Shown piece by piece: positions 1 to 7,738 of a DNA stretch of 33,831 nucleotides. This DNA is from Verrucomicrobiaceae bacterium E54 (GTDB taxonomy: Bacteria; Verrucomicrobiota; Verrucomicrobiia; Verrucomicrobiales; Akkermansiaceae). Where the stretch lies: contig JAKZES010000059.1 of NCBI GenBank assembly GCA_022548915.1, forward strand, positions 1-33,831. The letters are read 5' to 3'. Made by a program: the position numbers and the translations under genes. Under the pieces are notes generated by a model that worked only from the letters and a program-made list of their open reading frames with translations, did not search any database and was not told the DNA's origin. Numbering within the stretch: the first letter of the stretch is position 1; the number at the start of each line of letters is the position of its first letter.

Positions 1-2
1 CC

Positions 3-74
3 TTCGACCACTACCGCGACCACCGCCAAAAATCAGTGAACACCATCAATATGGCACAACCCATCCAATCATAG
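3..74 (+). CDS. possible C-terminal tail of an upstream gene (partial)
   Basis: Frame 3 is open from the window edge to a TAG at 72-74 and would encode the last 23 residues of a protein ending in MAQPIQS. The other forward frames give less protein-like text. The stretch is visibly less GC-rich than the genes that follow. No family can be recognised from so short a piece, and it could be non-coding. The facing gene ends at 96, so the two would be convergent. Confidence 0.25.
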   Translation, partial: FDHYRDHRQKSVNTINMAQPIQS

Positions 75-95
75 CCTGCCAAGCAAACGCCCTAG

Positions 96-755
96 CTAAG
101 GTTGAAGGGGTTCCGCGAGCGGCTTCCAGCGCATGCCGCGCACCTCGCCGATCGTTTCCCACGTTGCCACGCCAAAGGGCTGGCAGTCCTCGATCGGTCC
201 GACCCGCAGGGACAGGCGGCGGCCCTCGATGGAGACGTCGATGACCTCCTCGTCGTCGATCCAGGCCCGGATCTCATCCGCCGTGACCCGCAGGCGGATC
301 GAATACCAGCGCCCGTTCTCGAACTCGCGGAAATCGGCGGTCTCATTTTCCGACGCATCGAGGCCGTCGATGGAGGAAATCCCGACCAGTCCCCCGCCCC
401 ATCCGCCGACGATCAGGCTCGCCGCCTCGTCGTCGGTCCGCCCCGGAAAGGTCACGCTGAAAAAGAAGTCCGTGCCCTCGACCCGGCGGGCCTCGGCTTC
501 AAGCTCGAAGGGCACCTGCGGAATCTCTCCCGTCCAGCGGGCCCCGGTCATCGAGTAGCCCATGCCGAGTTGCAGCACTCCGTCTGTCTCCTTGATCTCG
601 CCGCCGAGCGCGTGCTCCCACTTCCCGCTCAAGGGTCGCCACGGGTCGGCGGGAGCCTCGGGCTCCGGAGCGTTCCCGGCCACGGGCGGTTTCTCACGAC
701 AGGCGGTCAGCCACAGGCTGAAGACGAGCGCGACGGCAAATGGGATCCGGAGCAT
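96..755 (-). CDS. DUF1080-like secreted lipoprotein
   Basis: A 219-residue protein with a lipoprotein signal peptide: a hydrophobic stretch at residues 5-16, then LTAC with the lipid-accepting cysteine at 19. A Pro/Glu-rich spacer follows. The rest is a single beta-sandwich-like domain resembling DUF1080 (3-keto-disaccharide hydrolase) or LamG folds, seen in phrases such as RWTGEIPQVPFELEAEARR and NGRWYSIRLRV. DUF1080 proteins are common in Verrucomicrobiota and Planctomycetota and often act on or bind sugars outside the cytoplasm. Substrate and activity are not deducible here. The gene is divergent from the HAD gene that begins at 833. The family call is by pattern, so a generic concanavalin-like binding domain is the alternative. 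Confidence 0.7.
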   Translation of the reverse strand: MLRIPFAVALVFSLWLTACREKPPVAGNAPEPEAPADPWRPLSGKWEHALGGEIKETDGVLQLGMGYSMTGARWTGEIPQVPFELEAEARRVEGTDFFFSVTFPGRTDDEAASLIVGGWGGGLVGISSIDGLDASENETADFREFENGRWYSIRLRVTADEIRAWIDDEEVIDVSIEGRRLSLRVGPIEDCQPFGVATWETIGEVRGMRWKPLAEPLQP

Positions 756-832
756 GCCTCAATGCTGAACCTCCGGCCCCGGATCGCAAGCCGGGGATTG
801 CCGGGGCCGGGTCGACCGGTCAGTTTCCCGGC

Positions 833-1492
833 GTGATCGAAGCCCTGCTGTTCGACGCCGCCGGCACCCTCATCGCGCCCGCCGAGCCGGTCGGTGACAC
901 CTATGCCCGCATCCTGGGCCGCCACCGCATCGCCTACGGTGATCTTCAAGCCGGCTTCGCCCGGGCCTTCTCCGAAGCCGGCGAGCCCGACTTTCCAAGC
1001 CACGTCGACGGTGATGCCGCCGAGCGTCAATGGTGGCGGCGGGTGGTCGATCAATCAGTGGGCGGGGAAGTGCCCGACGAGGCTTTCACGGATCTGTTCG
1101 ACCACTACGCCGCCGGAAATGCCTGGAGCGTGCTTCCCGGGGTCGTGGAGGCCCTCGAAGTGGCGCATGGCTTCCGGCTGGCCGTCGTTTCGAACTTCGA
1201 CCGGCGCCTGCATCGGGTGCTCGATGAGCTCGGACTCGCCCCCCATTTCGAGCTCATCCTCACCTCGGCAGACGCCCGGGCTCGCAAGCCCTCACCAGTC
1301 ATCTTCGAGCATGCCCTTCAGCAGTTGGGCCTGTCCCCCTCCCAGGTCCGGCACGTCGGCGATTCCGCCATCGCCGACGGTGAAGGGGCGGGCAATGCCG
1401 GCATCCGGGGCTACGTCCTCGGCCGAGACATCCGCGACCTGCCGGCCTTCGTCGCCCTCGCCCGAAAAGCGGACGCACGGAATTCCCTGTAA
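833..1492 (+). CDS. HAD-superfamily hydrolase, REG-2/HDHD3-like, lacking the second motif-I aspartate
   Basis: A 219-residue HAD protein. I placed the start at GTG 833 because motif I follows at once; an upstream ATG at 740 would add 31 low-complexity residues and overlap the divergent gene. Motif I is FDAAGTL: the nucleophile Asp8 is present, but the usual general acid/base aspartate two residues later is Ala10. Motif II is VSNF, motif III has the lysine of ARKPSP, and motif IV is HVGDSAIADGEGA. The cap begins with a segment (GDTYARILGRH) like those of the REG-2/HDHD3 subfamily. HAD phosphatases need both motif-I aspartates, so this protein may be slow, use different chemistry, or only bind phosphoesters. 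No obvious Shine-Dalgarno precedes the GTG. Confidence 0.8.
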   Translation: MIEALLFDAAGTLIAPAEPVGDTYARILGRHRIAYGDLQAGFARAFSEAGEPDFPSHVDGDAAERQWWRRVVDQSVGGEVPDEAFTDLFDHYAAGNAWSVLPGVVEALEVAHGFRLAVVSNFDRRLHRVLDELGLAPHFELILTSADARARKPSPVIFEHALQQLGLSPSQVRHVGDSAIADGEGAGNAGIRGYVLGRDIRDLPAFVALARKADARNSL

Positions 1493-1528
1493 AGCCGGGC
1501 CGCCCCGACACGTTGAAGGGGTTTACTC

Positions 1529-4441
1529 ATGTACCGGACCCTCTTCGCCCTGCCCCGCCTCCTTCTCGGAGCCGCCCTCCTGCCGCTTCCAAGCCTGGCC
1601 CAGCTCCCCCTGCAGAAGAACGACGTCGTTTGCCTGATCGGCAACGGACTCGCCGACCGGATGCAGCACGACGGTTGGGTCGAGACCCTGCTGCAGAGCG
1701 GGCTGGCGGACCAGCAGATCGCCTTCCGCAACATGGCCTTCACCGGCGACACGGTGACCTCGCGGCCGCGAAGCAAGGGCTTCACCTCGCCTGAAGACTA
1801 CCTCAAGCACTGCCAGGCGGACGTCATCTTCGTGATGTTCGGCTACAACGAGTCCTTCAAGGGCGAGGCCGGCGTCGCAGGCTTCAGGAACGATCTCGGC
1901 AGCATGATCGACAAATACCGGGCCGCGAAGTTCAACGGCGAATCCGAGCCGCGCTTCGTGCTGTTTTCGCCCATCGCCCACGAGGATCACGGCGATCCGA
2001 ACCTCCCGGACGGCGGCAGCAACAACGTCAACCTCGCCCTCTACACCGGGGCCATCAAGCAGGTCGCCGGGGAAAAGGGCGTCGCATTCGTCGATCTATT
2101 CTCCGCTTCCCAGTCACTCTACGCCAAGGCCGACTCGCCCATCACCCTCAACGGCGTGCATCTGCTTCCCGAGGGAAACCGCCAGCTTGGCGAGGTGATC
2201 GCCTCGGCCATCACCGGCAAGCAGGTCAAATCCACCCCGGCCATCGAACCGCTGCGCCAGGCGGTCCTCGACAAGAACTGGCACTGGCACAACCGCTACC
2301 GCGCCACCGACGGCAACGACATCTGGGGCGGACGCTCCGGGCTGAAGTTCGTCAACGGCCAGACCAACCGCGAGGTCCTCGAACACGAGCTCAAGATGCT
2401 GGACGTGATGACCGCCAACCGCGACCGCAAGATCTGGGCCACCGCCCAGGGCAGGGATCACCAGGTCGACGACTCGAACGTGCCGGCACCGATCGAGGTC
2501 ATCTCGAATGTCGGCGGGGGTAGCAAAAGCTCGAACCCCGGAAAGGAGGGCAACGAAGACTATCTCAGCGGTGAGGAGGCGATTGCGAAGATGCACATCC
2601 CCAAGGGCTTCGAGGTGAACCTCTTCGCCGACGAAAAGCGGTTCCCGCAGATGGTCAACCCGGTGCAGATGCAGGTCGACTCGAAGGGCCGCCTGTGGGC
2701 CGCCTGCTGGAGCACCTACCCGAAATGGGAGCCGCTCAAGGAGATGACCGACAGCCTTCTCATCCTGCCCGACGAAGACCGCGACGGCGTCGCCGACAAG
2801 GCGATCGAGTTCGCCAAGGTCCACAACCCCCTCGGCTTCGAGTTCTGGGCCGGCGGTGTGATCGTCGCCTCCCAGCCGGACATCCTTTTCCTCAAGGACA
2901 CCGACGGTGACGACAAGGCCGACCTCCGAATCGTGCTGGTGCAGGGCATCGGCTCGTCCGACACCCACCACGCGGCGAACAACTTCATCATCGGCCCCGA
3001 TGGCGCGCTCTACTGGCAGAGCGGCATCTTCCTGCAGAACAACTTCGAAACACCGTGGGGACCGAACCTGTCATCGACCGCCTCGGGCATGTACCGCTTC
3101 GATCCCCGGCGTTACACGATCACCTTCCACGCCGGCAACAGCCCGAACCCCCACGGAACCAGCTTCGACTCCTGGGGCTACCACTTCGCCAACGACGGCA
3201 CCGGCGGCCGGTCCTATCAGGTGCGCCCGCAAGGCAATGGCTTCAAGATGCACGAGCTGGTGAAAAAGGAGGTCCGCCCGGTTCCGGCGAACGCCGTCGT
3301 CTCGAGCAGCAACTTCCCCGACGACCTCCAGCAGGACTTCCTCGTCTGCAACGTGATCGGCTACCTCGGCATCAAGCGCTACGAACTCCACCGCGACGGC
3401 GAGACCGGCGTCGTCAAGGGAGACCCGACCGACAGCTTCTTTTTCAGCGACGACAAGAACTTCCGCCCGACCGATGCGGAGTTTGGCTCGGACGGCGCCC
3501 TCTACATCGCCGACTGGCAGAACATCATCATCGGCCACATGCAGCACAACATCCGCGATCCGAAACGCGACAAGAAGCACGGGCGGATCTACCGGATGGT
3601 TTGCAAGGATCGCCCACTGCAGGAGCCCGTCGCGATCGACGACCAGCCGATCGCCAAGCTGCTGGAAAACCTCAAGCACCCGGTCGACGGCGTGCGCCAC
3701 CGGACCCGCATCGAGCTCAGCGAGCACGAGTCCGGCGAGGTGATGGCGGCGGTGAAGGAATGGATGAAGCAATTCGATCCGAAGAACAAGGAACACGCCC
3801 ACCACCTGCTCGAAGCCCTCTGGCTGCACCAGCAGCACGACGTGCGCGACCAGGAGTTGCTCGACGCCCTGCTCAACTCCCCCGAACCCCACGCCCGGCC
3901 CGCCGCCAAAACCGTCGCCCAGCACTGGGGACCGGCCGATCCGACCAAGGGCAAGCGCCCGACCCAGATCGTGCAGGAAGAAGAAAAGATCGACGTCAAG
4001 GTGCCGGCCCATCTCACCGGGCAGGATGCCGACACCTACCGCCTCGGTGCCGAGATCTTCCATCGCGATGCCCACTGCGTGACCTGCCACCAGCCGGACG
4101 GCAAAGGCATGGCCAAGGTCTACCCGCCGCTGGCCGACAGCGCCTGGGTGACCGGCAGCGAAGAGCGCCTGATCAAGCTCACCCTGCACGGCCTGTGGGG
4201 CAAGATCGAGGTCAACGGCGAAGTCTATGATCCCGCCAAGGGTGTGCCGCCGATGACGGCCTTCGGAGCCTTGCTCGACGACAAGGAAACCGCCGCCGTC
4301 CTCACCTACGTCCGGAATTCCTGGGGCAACAAGGCGTCACCCGTCGCTCCCGAAACCGTGAAGAAGGTCCGCGCGGAAACCCGCGACCGCAGCATCTTCT
4401 GGAAGCCCGAGGAACTCCTCAAGGAACACCCGATGAAATGA
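1529..4441 (+). CDS. PVC-type haem-binding protein with SGNH-like N-terminus and c-type cytochrome C-terminus
   Basis: A 970-residue secreted protein with a signal peptide ending near residue 24 (PSLAQ). Residues 30-225 form an SGNH/GDSL-like domain. The block I serine is replaced (IGNG, Gly40), the block III Asn107 is kept, and block V has His211 with Asn where Asp is expected, so esterase activity is doubtful. Residues about 347-690 resemble the Pirellula/Verrucomicrobium membrane-bound dehydrogenase domain, a beta-propeller type beginning [20 protein letters not shown] linker with helical-repeat character follows. Residues about 835-925 are a cytochrome c domain with CVTCH at 850-854. The likely role is periplasmic oxidation, probably of sugars, passing electrons to the haem. 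A purine-rich GAAGGGG lies about 10 nt before the ATG. The ThuA-like gene downstream fits a shared sugar pathway. Confidence 0.88.
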   Translation: MYRTLFALPRLLLGAALLPLPSLAQLPLQKNDVVCLIGNGLADRMQHDGWVETLLQSGLADQQIAFRNMAFTGDTVTSRPRSKGFTSPEDYLKHCQADVIFVMFGYNESFKGEAGVAGFRNDLGSMIDKYRAAKFNGESEPRFVLFSPIAHEDHGDPNLPDGGSNNVNLALYTGAIKQVAGEKGVAFVDLFSASQSLYAKADSPITLNGVHLLPEGNRQLGEVIASAITGKQVKSTPAIEPLRQAVLDKNWHWHNRYRATDGNDIWGGRSGLKFVNGQTNREVLEHELKMLDVMTANRDRKIWATAQGRDHQVDDSNVPAPIEVISNVGGGSKSSNPGKEGNEDYLSGEEAIAKMHIPKGFEVNLFADEKRFPQMVNPVQMQVDSKGRLWAACWSTYPKWEPLKEMTDSLLILPDEDRDGVADKAIEFAKVHNPLGFEFWAGGVIVASQPDILFLKDTDGDDKADLRIVLVQGIGSSDTHHAANNFIIGPDGALYWQSGIFLQNNFETPWGPNLSSTASGMYRFDPRRYTITFHAGNSPNPHGTSFDSWGYHFANDGTGGRSYQVRPQGNGFKMHELVKKEVRPVPANAVVSSSNFPDDLQQDFLVCNVIGYLGIKRYELHRDGETGVVKGDPTDSFFFSDDKNFRPTDAEFGSDGALYIADWQNIIIGHMQHNIRDPKRDKKHGRIYRMVCKDRPLQEPVAIDDQPIAKLLENLKHPVDGVRHRTRIELSEHESGEVMAAVKEWMKQFDPKNKEHAHHLLEALWLHQQHDVRDQELLDALLNSPEPHARPAAKTVAQHWGPADPTKGKRPTQIVQEEEKIDVKVPAHLTGQDADTYRLGAEIFHRDAHCVTCHQPDGKGMAKVYPPLADSAWVTGSEERLIKLTLHGLWGKIEVNGEVYDPAKGVPPMTAFGALLDDKETAAVLTYVRNSWGNKASPVAPETVKKVRAETRDRSIFWKPEELLKEHPMK

Positions 4442-4445
4442 CCAT

Positions 4446-4473
4446 CATCTTGCCGGGATATCCTGGCAGGATG
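4446..4473 (+). terminator. hairpin just after the haem-protein stop
   Basis: A 9-bp stem (one G-T pair) closes a 10-nt loop, CATCTTGCC against GGCAGGATG, beginning 5 nt after the stop codon. No T-tract follows, so it could be a factor-dependent terminator or an mRNA 3'-end stabiliser rather than an intrinsic terminator. Confidence 0.45.
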
Positions 4474-4514
4474 GGATTCACGGCAGAGGGGCAAAGCGGG
4501 TGAACCCAAAACTG

Positions 4515-4710
4515 GAGATGATGAACCGCAGATTTCGCAGATTAAGGGGATTTTGTGAGAGTTGAAAACAGAGAGAGAGTCGCCTGGTGAGTGATGCCCA
4601 ACTTCATCCATCCCATTGATTCTCTGCGTAATCTGCGCAATCTGCGGTTCCCATCTCTAAATCCAGACATCCACACCATTCCAGCCTTTGCGCCTTTGCG
4701 GTTCCCCTTT
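4515..4710. repeat. intergenic inverted repeat of the AACCGCAGATT type plus a CCTTTGCG tandem
   Basis: The 289-bp gap between the haem-protein and ThuA genes holds no gene. A left arm at 4515-4552 reads GAGATGATGAACCGCAGATT and continues with CGCAGATTA. A right arm at 4617-4657 is its imperfect reverse complement, containing AATCTGCGCAATCTGCGG. About 65 bp of unrelated sequence lies between. Just before the next gene, at about 4686-4707, CCTTTGCG occurs twice in tandem. The arms are made of short internal repeats and look like a small non-coding dispersed element. No transposase is present. Confidence 0.6.
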
Positions 4711-4730
4711 CTCCAACCCCAAATTGATCC

Positions 4731-5762
4731 ATGAAATCGATCCTCACCTTCCTTGCCTCCATCCTCGGACTCGGCACATCCCATGCCGTCGAAGTCCAAC
4801 CGGTCGTCTATGAAGGCACCGCCGGTCCCGGCCTCGGCAAGCACATCGTCTTCCTCGCCAGCGACCACGAGTACCGCGCCGAGGAAACCTGCCCGGCCCT
4901 CGCCCGCATCCTCGCCAGGCATCACGGCTTCAAGTGCACGGTCGTCTTCGGCGTCGATGAGAAAGGCTTCATCGACGCGGGGTCTTCACGGGTCTCCGGC
5001 CTCGAGGCGCTCGAGGAGGCCGACCTGTTCTTCATCTTCGCGCGTTTCCTGAACATCCCGGACGAAGAGATGGCGCACATCGAGGCCTACCTCAAGCGAG
5101 GAGGTCCGGTCGTTGGCCTGCGCACCTCGTCCCACGCCTTCAAGATCCCGGCCAAGGCCAGGTATGCGAAGTACGACTTCCGCTCGAAGGTCGAGGGCTA
5201 CGAGAACGGCTTCGGCCATCAGGTTCTCGGCAACACCTGGGTCGGCCACTACGGCAAGAACCACGTCCAGGGCACCCGCATCGAGGCCGTCGAGGACCAG
5301 AAGGACCACGTGATCCTCACCGGCTTCGAAGGCCCCGCCTTCTGCCACGCCGGCGGCTACGTCGGGAAGCCCGGCCCGGACTTCACCGTGCTCACGACCT
5401 CGCAGCCGCTGGTGTCGATGGATCCCGAGTCGGACCCCGATCCGGAAAAGCAGCCGATGGCCTCGACCTGGACCCGCCACTACGAATCGAAGGACGGCAA
5501 AAAGCACCGCGTCTTCCACTCCACCCAGGGCGCCTCCGAAGACATCCTCGACGACAACTACCGCCGCCTGATCCTGAACGGCACCCTCTGGGCGCTGGGT
5601 CTGGAGGACGCCATCAAGCCGGACCTCGAGATCCGCTTCGTCGGCCCCTACCAGCCCAGCACCTTCAACTTCGGCGGCGAAGCCAAAGGGGTCCGCCCCT
5701 CCGACCTCGCCGGCTGGGACTCACCCATCATGCCGGAGGAGAAGAAGGAGAAGAAAGACTGA
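4731..5762 (+). CDS. ThuA-like domain protein, secreted
   Basis: A 343-residue protein with a signal peptide (hydrophobic residues 4-14, cleavage likely after SHA at 17-19). Residues about 35-300 match the ThuA-like flavodoxin-type fold: GKHIVFLASDHEYRAEETCP at the first strand, then ADLFFIFARFLNIPDEE, YLKRGGPVVGLRTSSHAF, and a late RLILNGTLWALGLE. ThuA was named from trehalose utilisation, and members are linked to 3-keto-sugar metabolism. It lies 289 bp downstream of the haem/dehydrogenase-like gene on the same strand, and these families often neighbour each other in this phylum. I infer a role in oxidised-sugar turnover in the periplasm. The C-terminal tail is short and lysine/glutamate-rich (EEKKEKKD). 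No clear ribosome binding site precedes the ATG. Confidence 0.85.
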   Translation: MKSILTFLASILGLGTSHAVEVQPVVYEGTAGPGLGKHIVFLASDHEYRAEETCPALARILARHHGFKCTVVFGVDEKGFIDAGSSRVSGLEALEEADLFFIFARFLNIPDEEMAHIEAYLKRGGPVVGLRTSSHAFKIPAKARYAKYDFRSKVEGYENGFGHQVLGNTWVGHYGKNHVQGTRIEAVEDQKDHVILTGFEGPAFCHAGGYVGKPGPDFTVLTTSQPLVSMDPESDPDPEKQPMASTWTRHYESKDGKKHRVFHSTQGASEDILDDNYRRLILNGTLWALGLEDAIKPDLEIRFVGPYQPSTFNFGGEAKGVRPSDLAGWDSPIMPEEKKEKKD

Positions 5763-5776
5763 GGCGCAATCAGTTG

Positions 5777-5824
5777 CCCGACCGGAACGCTCTCATTCAC
5801 CCGGACCCTCATCGGTTGGTCGGG
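5777..5824. terminator. weak inverted repeat between convergent genes
   Basis: CCCGACC at 5777-5783 pairs with GGTCGGG at 5818-5824 across a 34-nt loop, between the convergent ThuA-like and sixA genes. The loop is long and there is no T-tract, so this is only a candidate bidirectional terminator. Confidence 0.25.
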
Positions 5825-5834
5825 AGCGAGGGCC

Positions 5835-6317
5835 TCACCCCTCCCGTTTCCCCGCCATCATCTTCGGCGGCACGTTGAAGAGCAGTCGGGCGTCCCGCGA
5901 GGGGGGGCGCACCACCAGTCCGATCAGCGAACCCTTCTTCACTTCGACGCTGGCCCCGTCTCCCAGCAGCCACTCGACGAGCCCCGAAAAGTCGGGCTCG
6001 TGACCGACCAGCATCACGCGGCCGAACTCGCTGAACGACTGCAATTCATTCAGCGCCTCTTCCGGTCCCATCCCGCAGTCGATCCACGGCTGGACGACCG
6101 GTCCCGGCATTCCGGCGGCCTCGCAGAAATGCCCGGCGGTCTGCCTGGCCCGCACCCGCGGACTGGTCAACACCACATCTGGGCGACGGTCCAACGCCTT
6201 GAGCAGGCGCCCGGCCCGGGTCGACTGCCGCACCCCCTTCTCGACCAACTCCCGCGCGAAGTCCCCCTCGGCGTGGGTGTCCTCGGCCTTGCCGTGACGC
6301 AGTAGCAGAAGCTCCAT
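5835..6317 (-). CDS. sixA: SixA-type phosphohistidine phosphatase
   Basis: A 160-residue histidine-phosphatase-superfamily protein of the small SixA size class. The phospho-accepting histidine is in LLLLRHGKAE at the extreme N-terminus (Arg7-His8-Gly9). The second catalytic histidine is in LVGHEPD (His106), and an arginine-rich TSPRVRARQT lies between. SixA in E. coli dephosphorylates phosphohistidine in phosphotransfer proteins; here the substrate is unknown. It starts 2 nt after the fabG stop on the same strand, so the two are almost certainly co-transcribed, although no functional link is obvious. Confidence 0.88.
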   Translation of the reverse strand: MELLLLRHGKAEDTHAEGDFARELVEKGVRQSTRAGRLLKALDRRPDVVLTSPRVRARQTAGHFCEAAGMPGPVVQPWIDCGMGPEEALNELQSFSEFGRVMLVGHEPDFSGLVEWLLGDGASVEVKKGSLIGLVVRPPSRDARLLFNVPPKMMAGKREG

Positions 6318-6319
6318 CC

Positions 6320-7066
6320 TTACATCGTCATGCCGCCGTCGACCGCGAGCACCTGACCGGTGATGTAGCGGCCCTGCGGTCCTGAAAGATAAACCACGGC
6401 ATCCGCAATATCATCAACGGTGCCGAAGTCGCCCAGCGGGATCTTCGCCAGCACGTCCTCGCGCACCTTCTCCGGCAGCACGTCGGTCATGTCGGTGGTG
6501 ATGAAACCCGGTGCAATGGCATTGCAGGTGACCTTTTTCCCCGCCAACTCGCGGGCGACGGACTTGGTGAAGCCGATCAGCCCCGCCTTGCTCGCCGCAT
6601 AGTTCGCCTGGCCGGCATTGCCGATCAATCCGATCACCGAGGCGATGTTCACGATCCGCGGATCCTCGGCCTTCATCAGTGGGCGCATGAAGGCCTTCAC
6701 CGTGTTGAAGGCGCCCTTGAGGTTCGTGTCGAGCACCGTCATCCAGTCCTCCTCTTTCATCCGCATCAGCAGCCCGTCGCGGGTCACGCCGGCGTTGTTC
6801 ACGAGCACGTTCACGCCGCCGAAATCCTCGATGACCTGCTTCCCGAGCGCCTGCACCGCCTCGTGATCCGCCACATCCACGGCGTAGGCCTTCGCCGCCT
6901 CCGGATGGTCGGCATTGATCGCCTCGGCGGTCGCGCCGCAGCTCGACTCGCTGCGACTCACCACGGCGACCCTCGCTCCCCGGTCCGCGAATGCCCGCGC
7001 GATCGCCCCACCGATGCCGCGGCCGCCACCGGTCACGACCGCCACTTTTCCTTCAAAGCTCTGCAT
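6320..7066 (-). CDS. fabG: 3-oxoacyl-[acyl-carrier-protein] reductase
   Basis: A 248-residue classical short-chain dehydrogenase. The NADPH-binding TGGGRGIG lies at residues 12-19 and NNAG at 90-93. The catalytic Ser143, Tyr156 and Lys160 are in IASVIGLIGNAGQANYAASK, and the C-terminus is ITGQVLAVDGGMTM, typical of FabG. It reduces 3-oxoacyl-ACP in fatty-acid elongation in the cytoplasm. I chose the ATG at 7066, which places the first strand six residues in as in other FabGs. Upstream starts at 7096 and 7168 are open but would add an atypical extension. sixA follows after 2 nt. Other SDR substrates cannot be excluded, but motifs and length fit FabG best. Confidence 0.9.
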   Translation of the reverse strand: MQSFEGKVAVVTGGGRGIGGAIARAFADRGARVAVVSRSESSCGATAEAINADHPEAAKAYAVDVADHEAVQALGKQVIEDFGGVNVLVNNAGVTRDGLLMRMKEEDWMTVLDTNLKGAFNTVKAFMRPLMKAEDPRIVNIASVIGLIGNAGQANYAASKAGLIGFTKSVARELAGKKVTCNAIAPGFITTDMTDVLPEKVREDVLAKIPLGDFGTVDDIADAVVYLSGPQGRYITGQVLAVDGGMTM

Positions 7067-7239
7067 GCGGAAAGCCTGTCGTGAGACCGTCGTCATTCCA
7101 AACCGAAAAAGCCGCCAAGAAGCTCCATCGTCCCCACGGTCCGAGGCCCATGTCTCAGCCCACCCCATGCGTCCTGCCGGGGTGACCGCATTTCCACGGT
7201 TCGGAGGCTTCGGGTGGGAGTCAGGGTGTCGCCACGGTC

Positions 7240-7660
7240 ACCTTGAGCCGGGCGAAGAGCTTCGGTCTGTGCCAGCGCCTGGCGTGCCTCGTTGGCCGGG
7301 TTCGACGGATCATTGCCCGCAAGCAGGGCTGGAGTGCCGAAGCCGAAATTGCCGGGCCCTTCGTTGGCCGTGCGGTGGGCCAGACCGTTCTCAAGGATCT
7401 GTGCGGACCTTGGGACAGTTGTAAGGATCCGTCGCCGAATAGGTGCCCGGAGTCCGGAGGGTCAGGACCACCTCGGTGATGTTGCCGGAGCGCCAGCGCA
7501 AAAGTTTCAGCGTCGCCGGGCTGCGGGCTTCCGCATCCCCGATGGCAAGCGCCAGGCCCTTGCGGGCATCGTCAACGAAGTTTCCGGGAGCGGCACCCGT
7601 TCCACCCGCGCCGAGAATCACGTCGTCGACCGCCAGGACCCCATCGGACGGGTTTCATGG
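7240..7660 (-). pseudogene. relic of a DUF6288/PDZ-type protein, frameshifted
   Basis: The stretch between fabG and the sulfatase has no intact gene, but its reverse strand keeps protein-like text. From about 7654 it reads NPSDGVLAVDDVILGAGG, like the ligand-binding edge of a PDZ domain. It continues through DDARKGLALAIGDAEA, LLRWRSGNITEVVLTLRTPG and TYSATDPYNCPKVR, which resembles the PDZ-DUF6288 junction of secreted verrucomicrobial proteins. Near 7395-7405 the frame shifts by one base; the other frame then continues ILENGLAH and GPGNFGFGTPALLAGNDP. A stop lies immediately upstream of the first segment, and no start or C-terminus is present. The frame change inside a continuous homologous text argues for decay rather than two genes. 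The family assignment is from memory. Confidence 0.55.
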
Positions 7661-7717
7661 CGTGAGAGGCTGTTCCGGCGCGACCGTCTGGCGGGCGGAC
7701 CTGTTCCCGGGAAAGAG

Positions 7718-7735
7718 CCCGCTTCACAAGGCGGG
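7718..7735 (-). terminator. hairpin downstream of the sulfatase-SGNH gene
   Basis: CCCGC at 7718-7722 pairs with GCGGG at 7731-7735. Read on the reverse strand it begins 3 nt after the sulfatase stop and is followed by CTCTTT, a weak T-rich run. A plausible but weak intrinsic terminator. Confidence 0.4.
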
Positions 7736-7738
7736 ATG

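Noticed and set aside
2114..4189. Long reverse-strand open frames opposite the haem protein
   Set aside because: The forward strand carries recognisable domains throughout; the reverse frames are low-complexity Val/Leu/Gly/Asp text without motifs.
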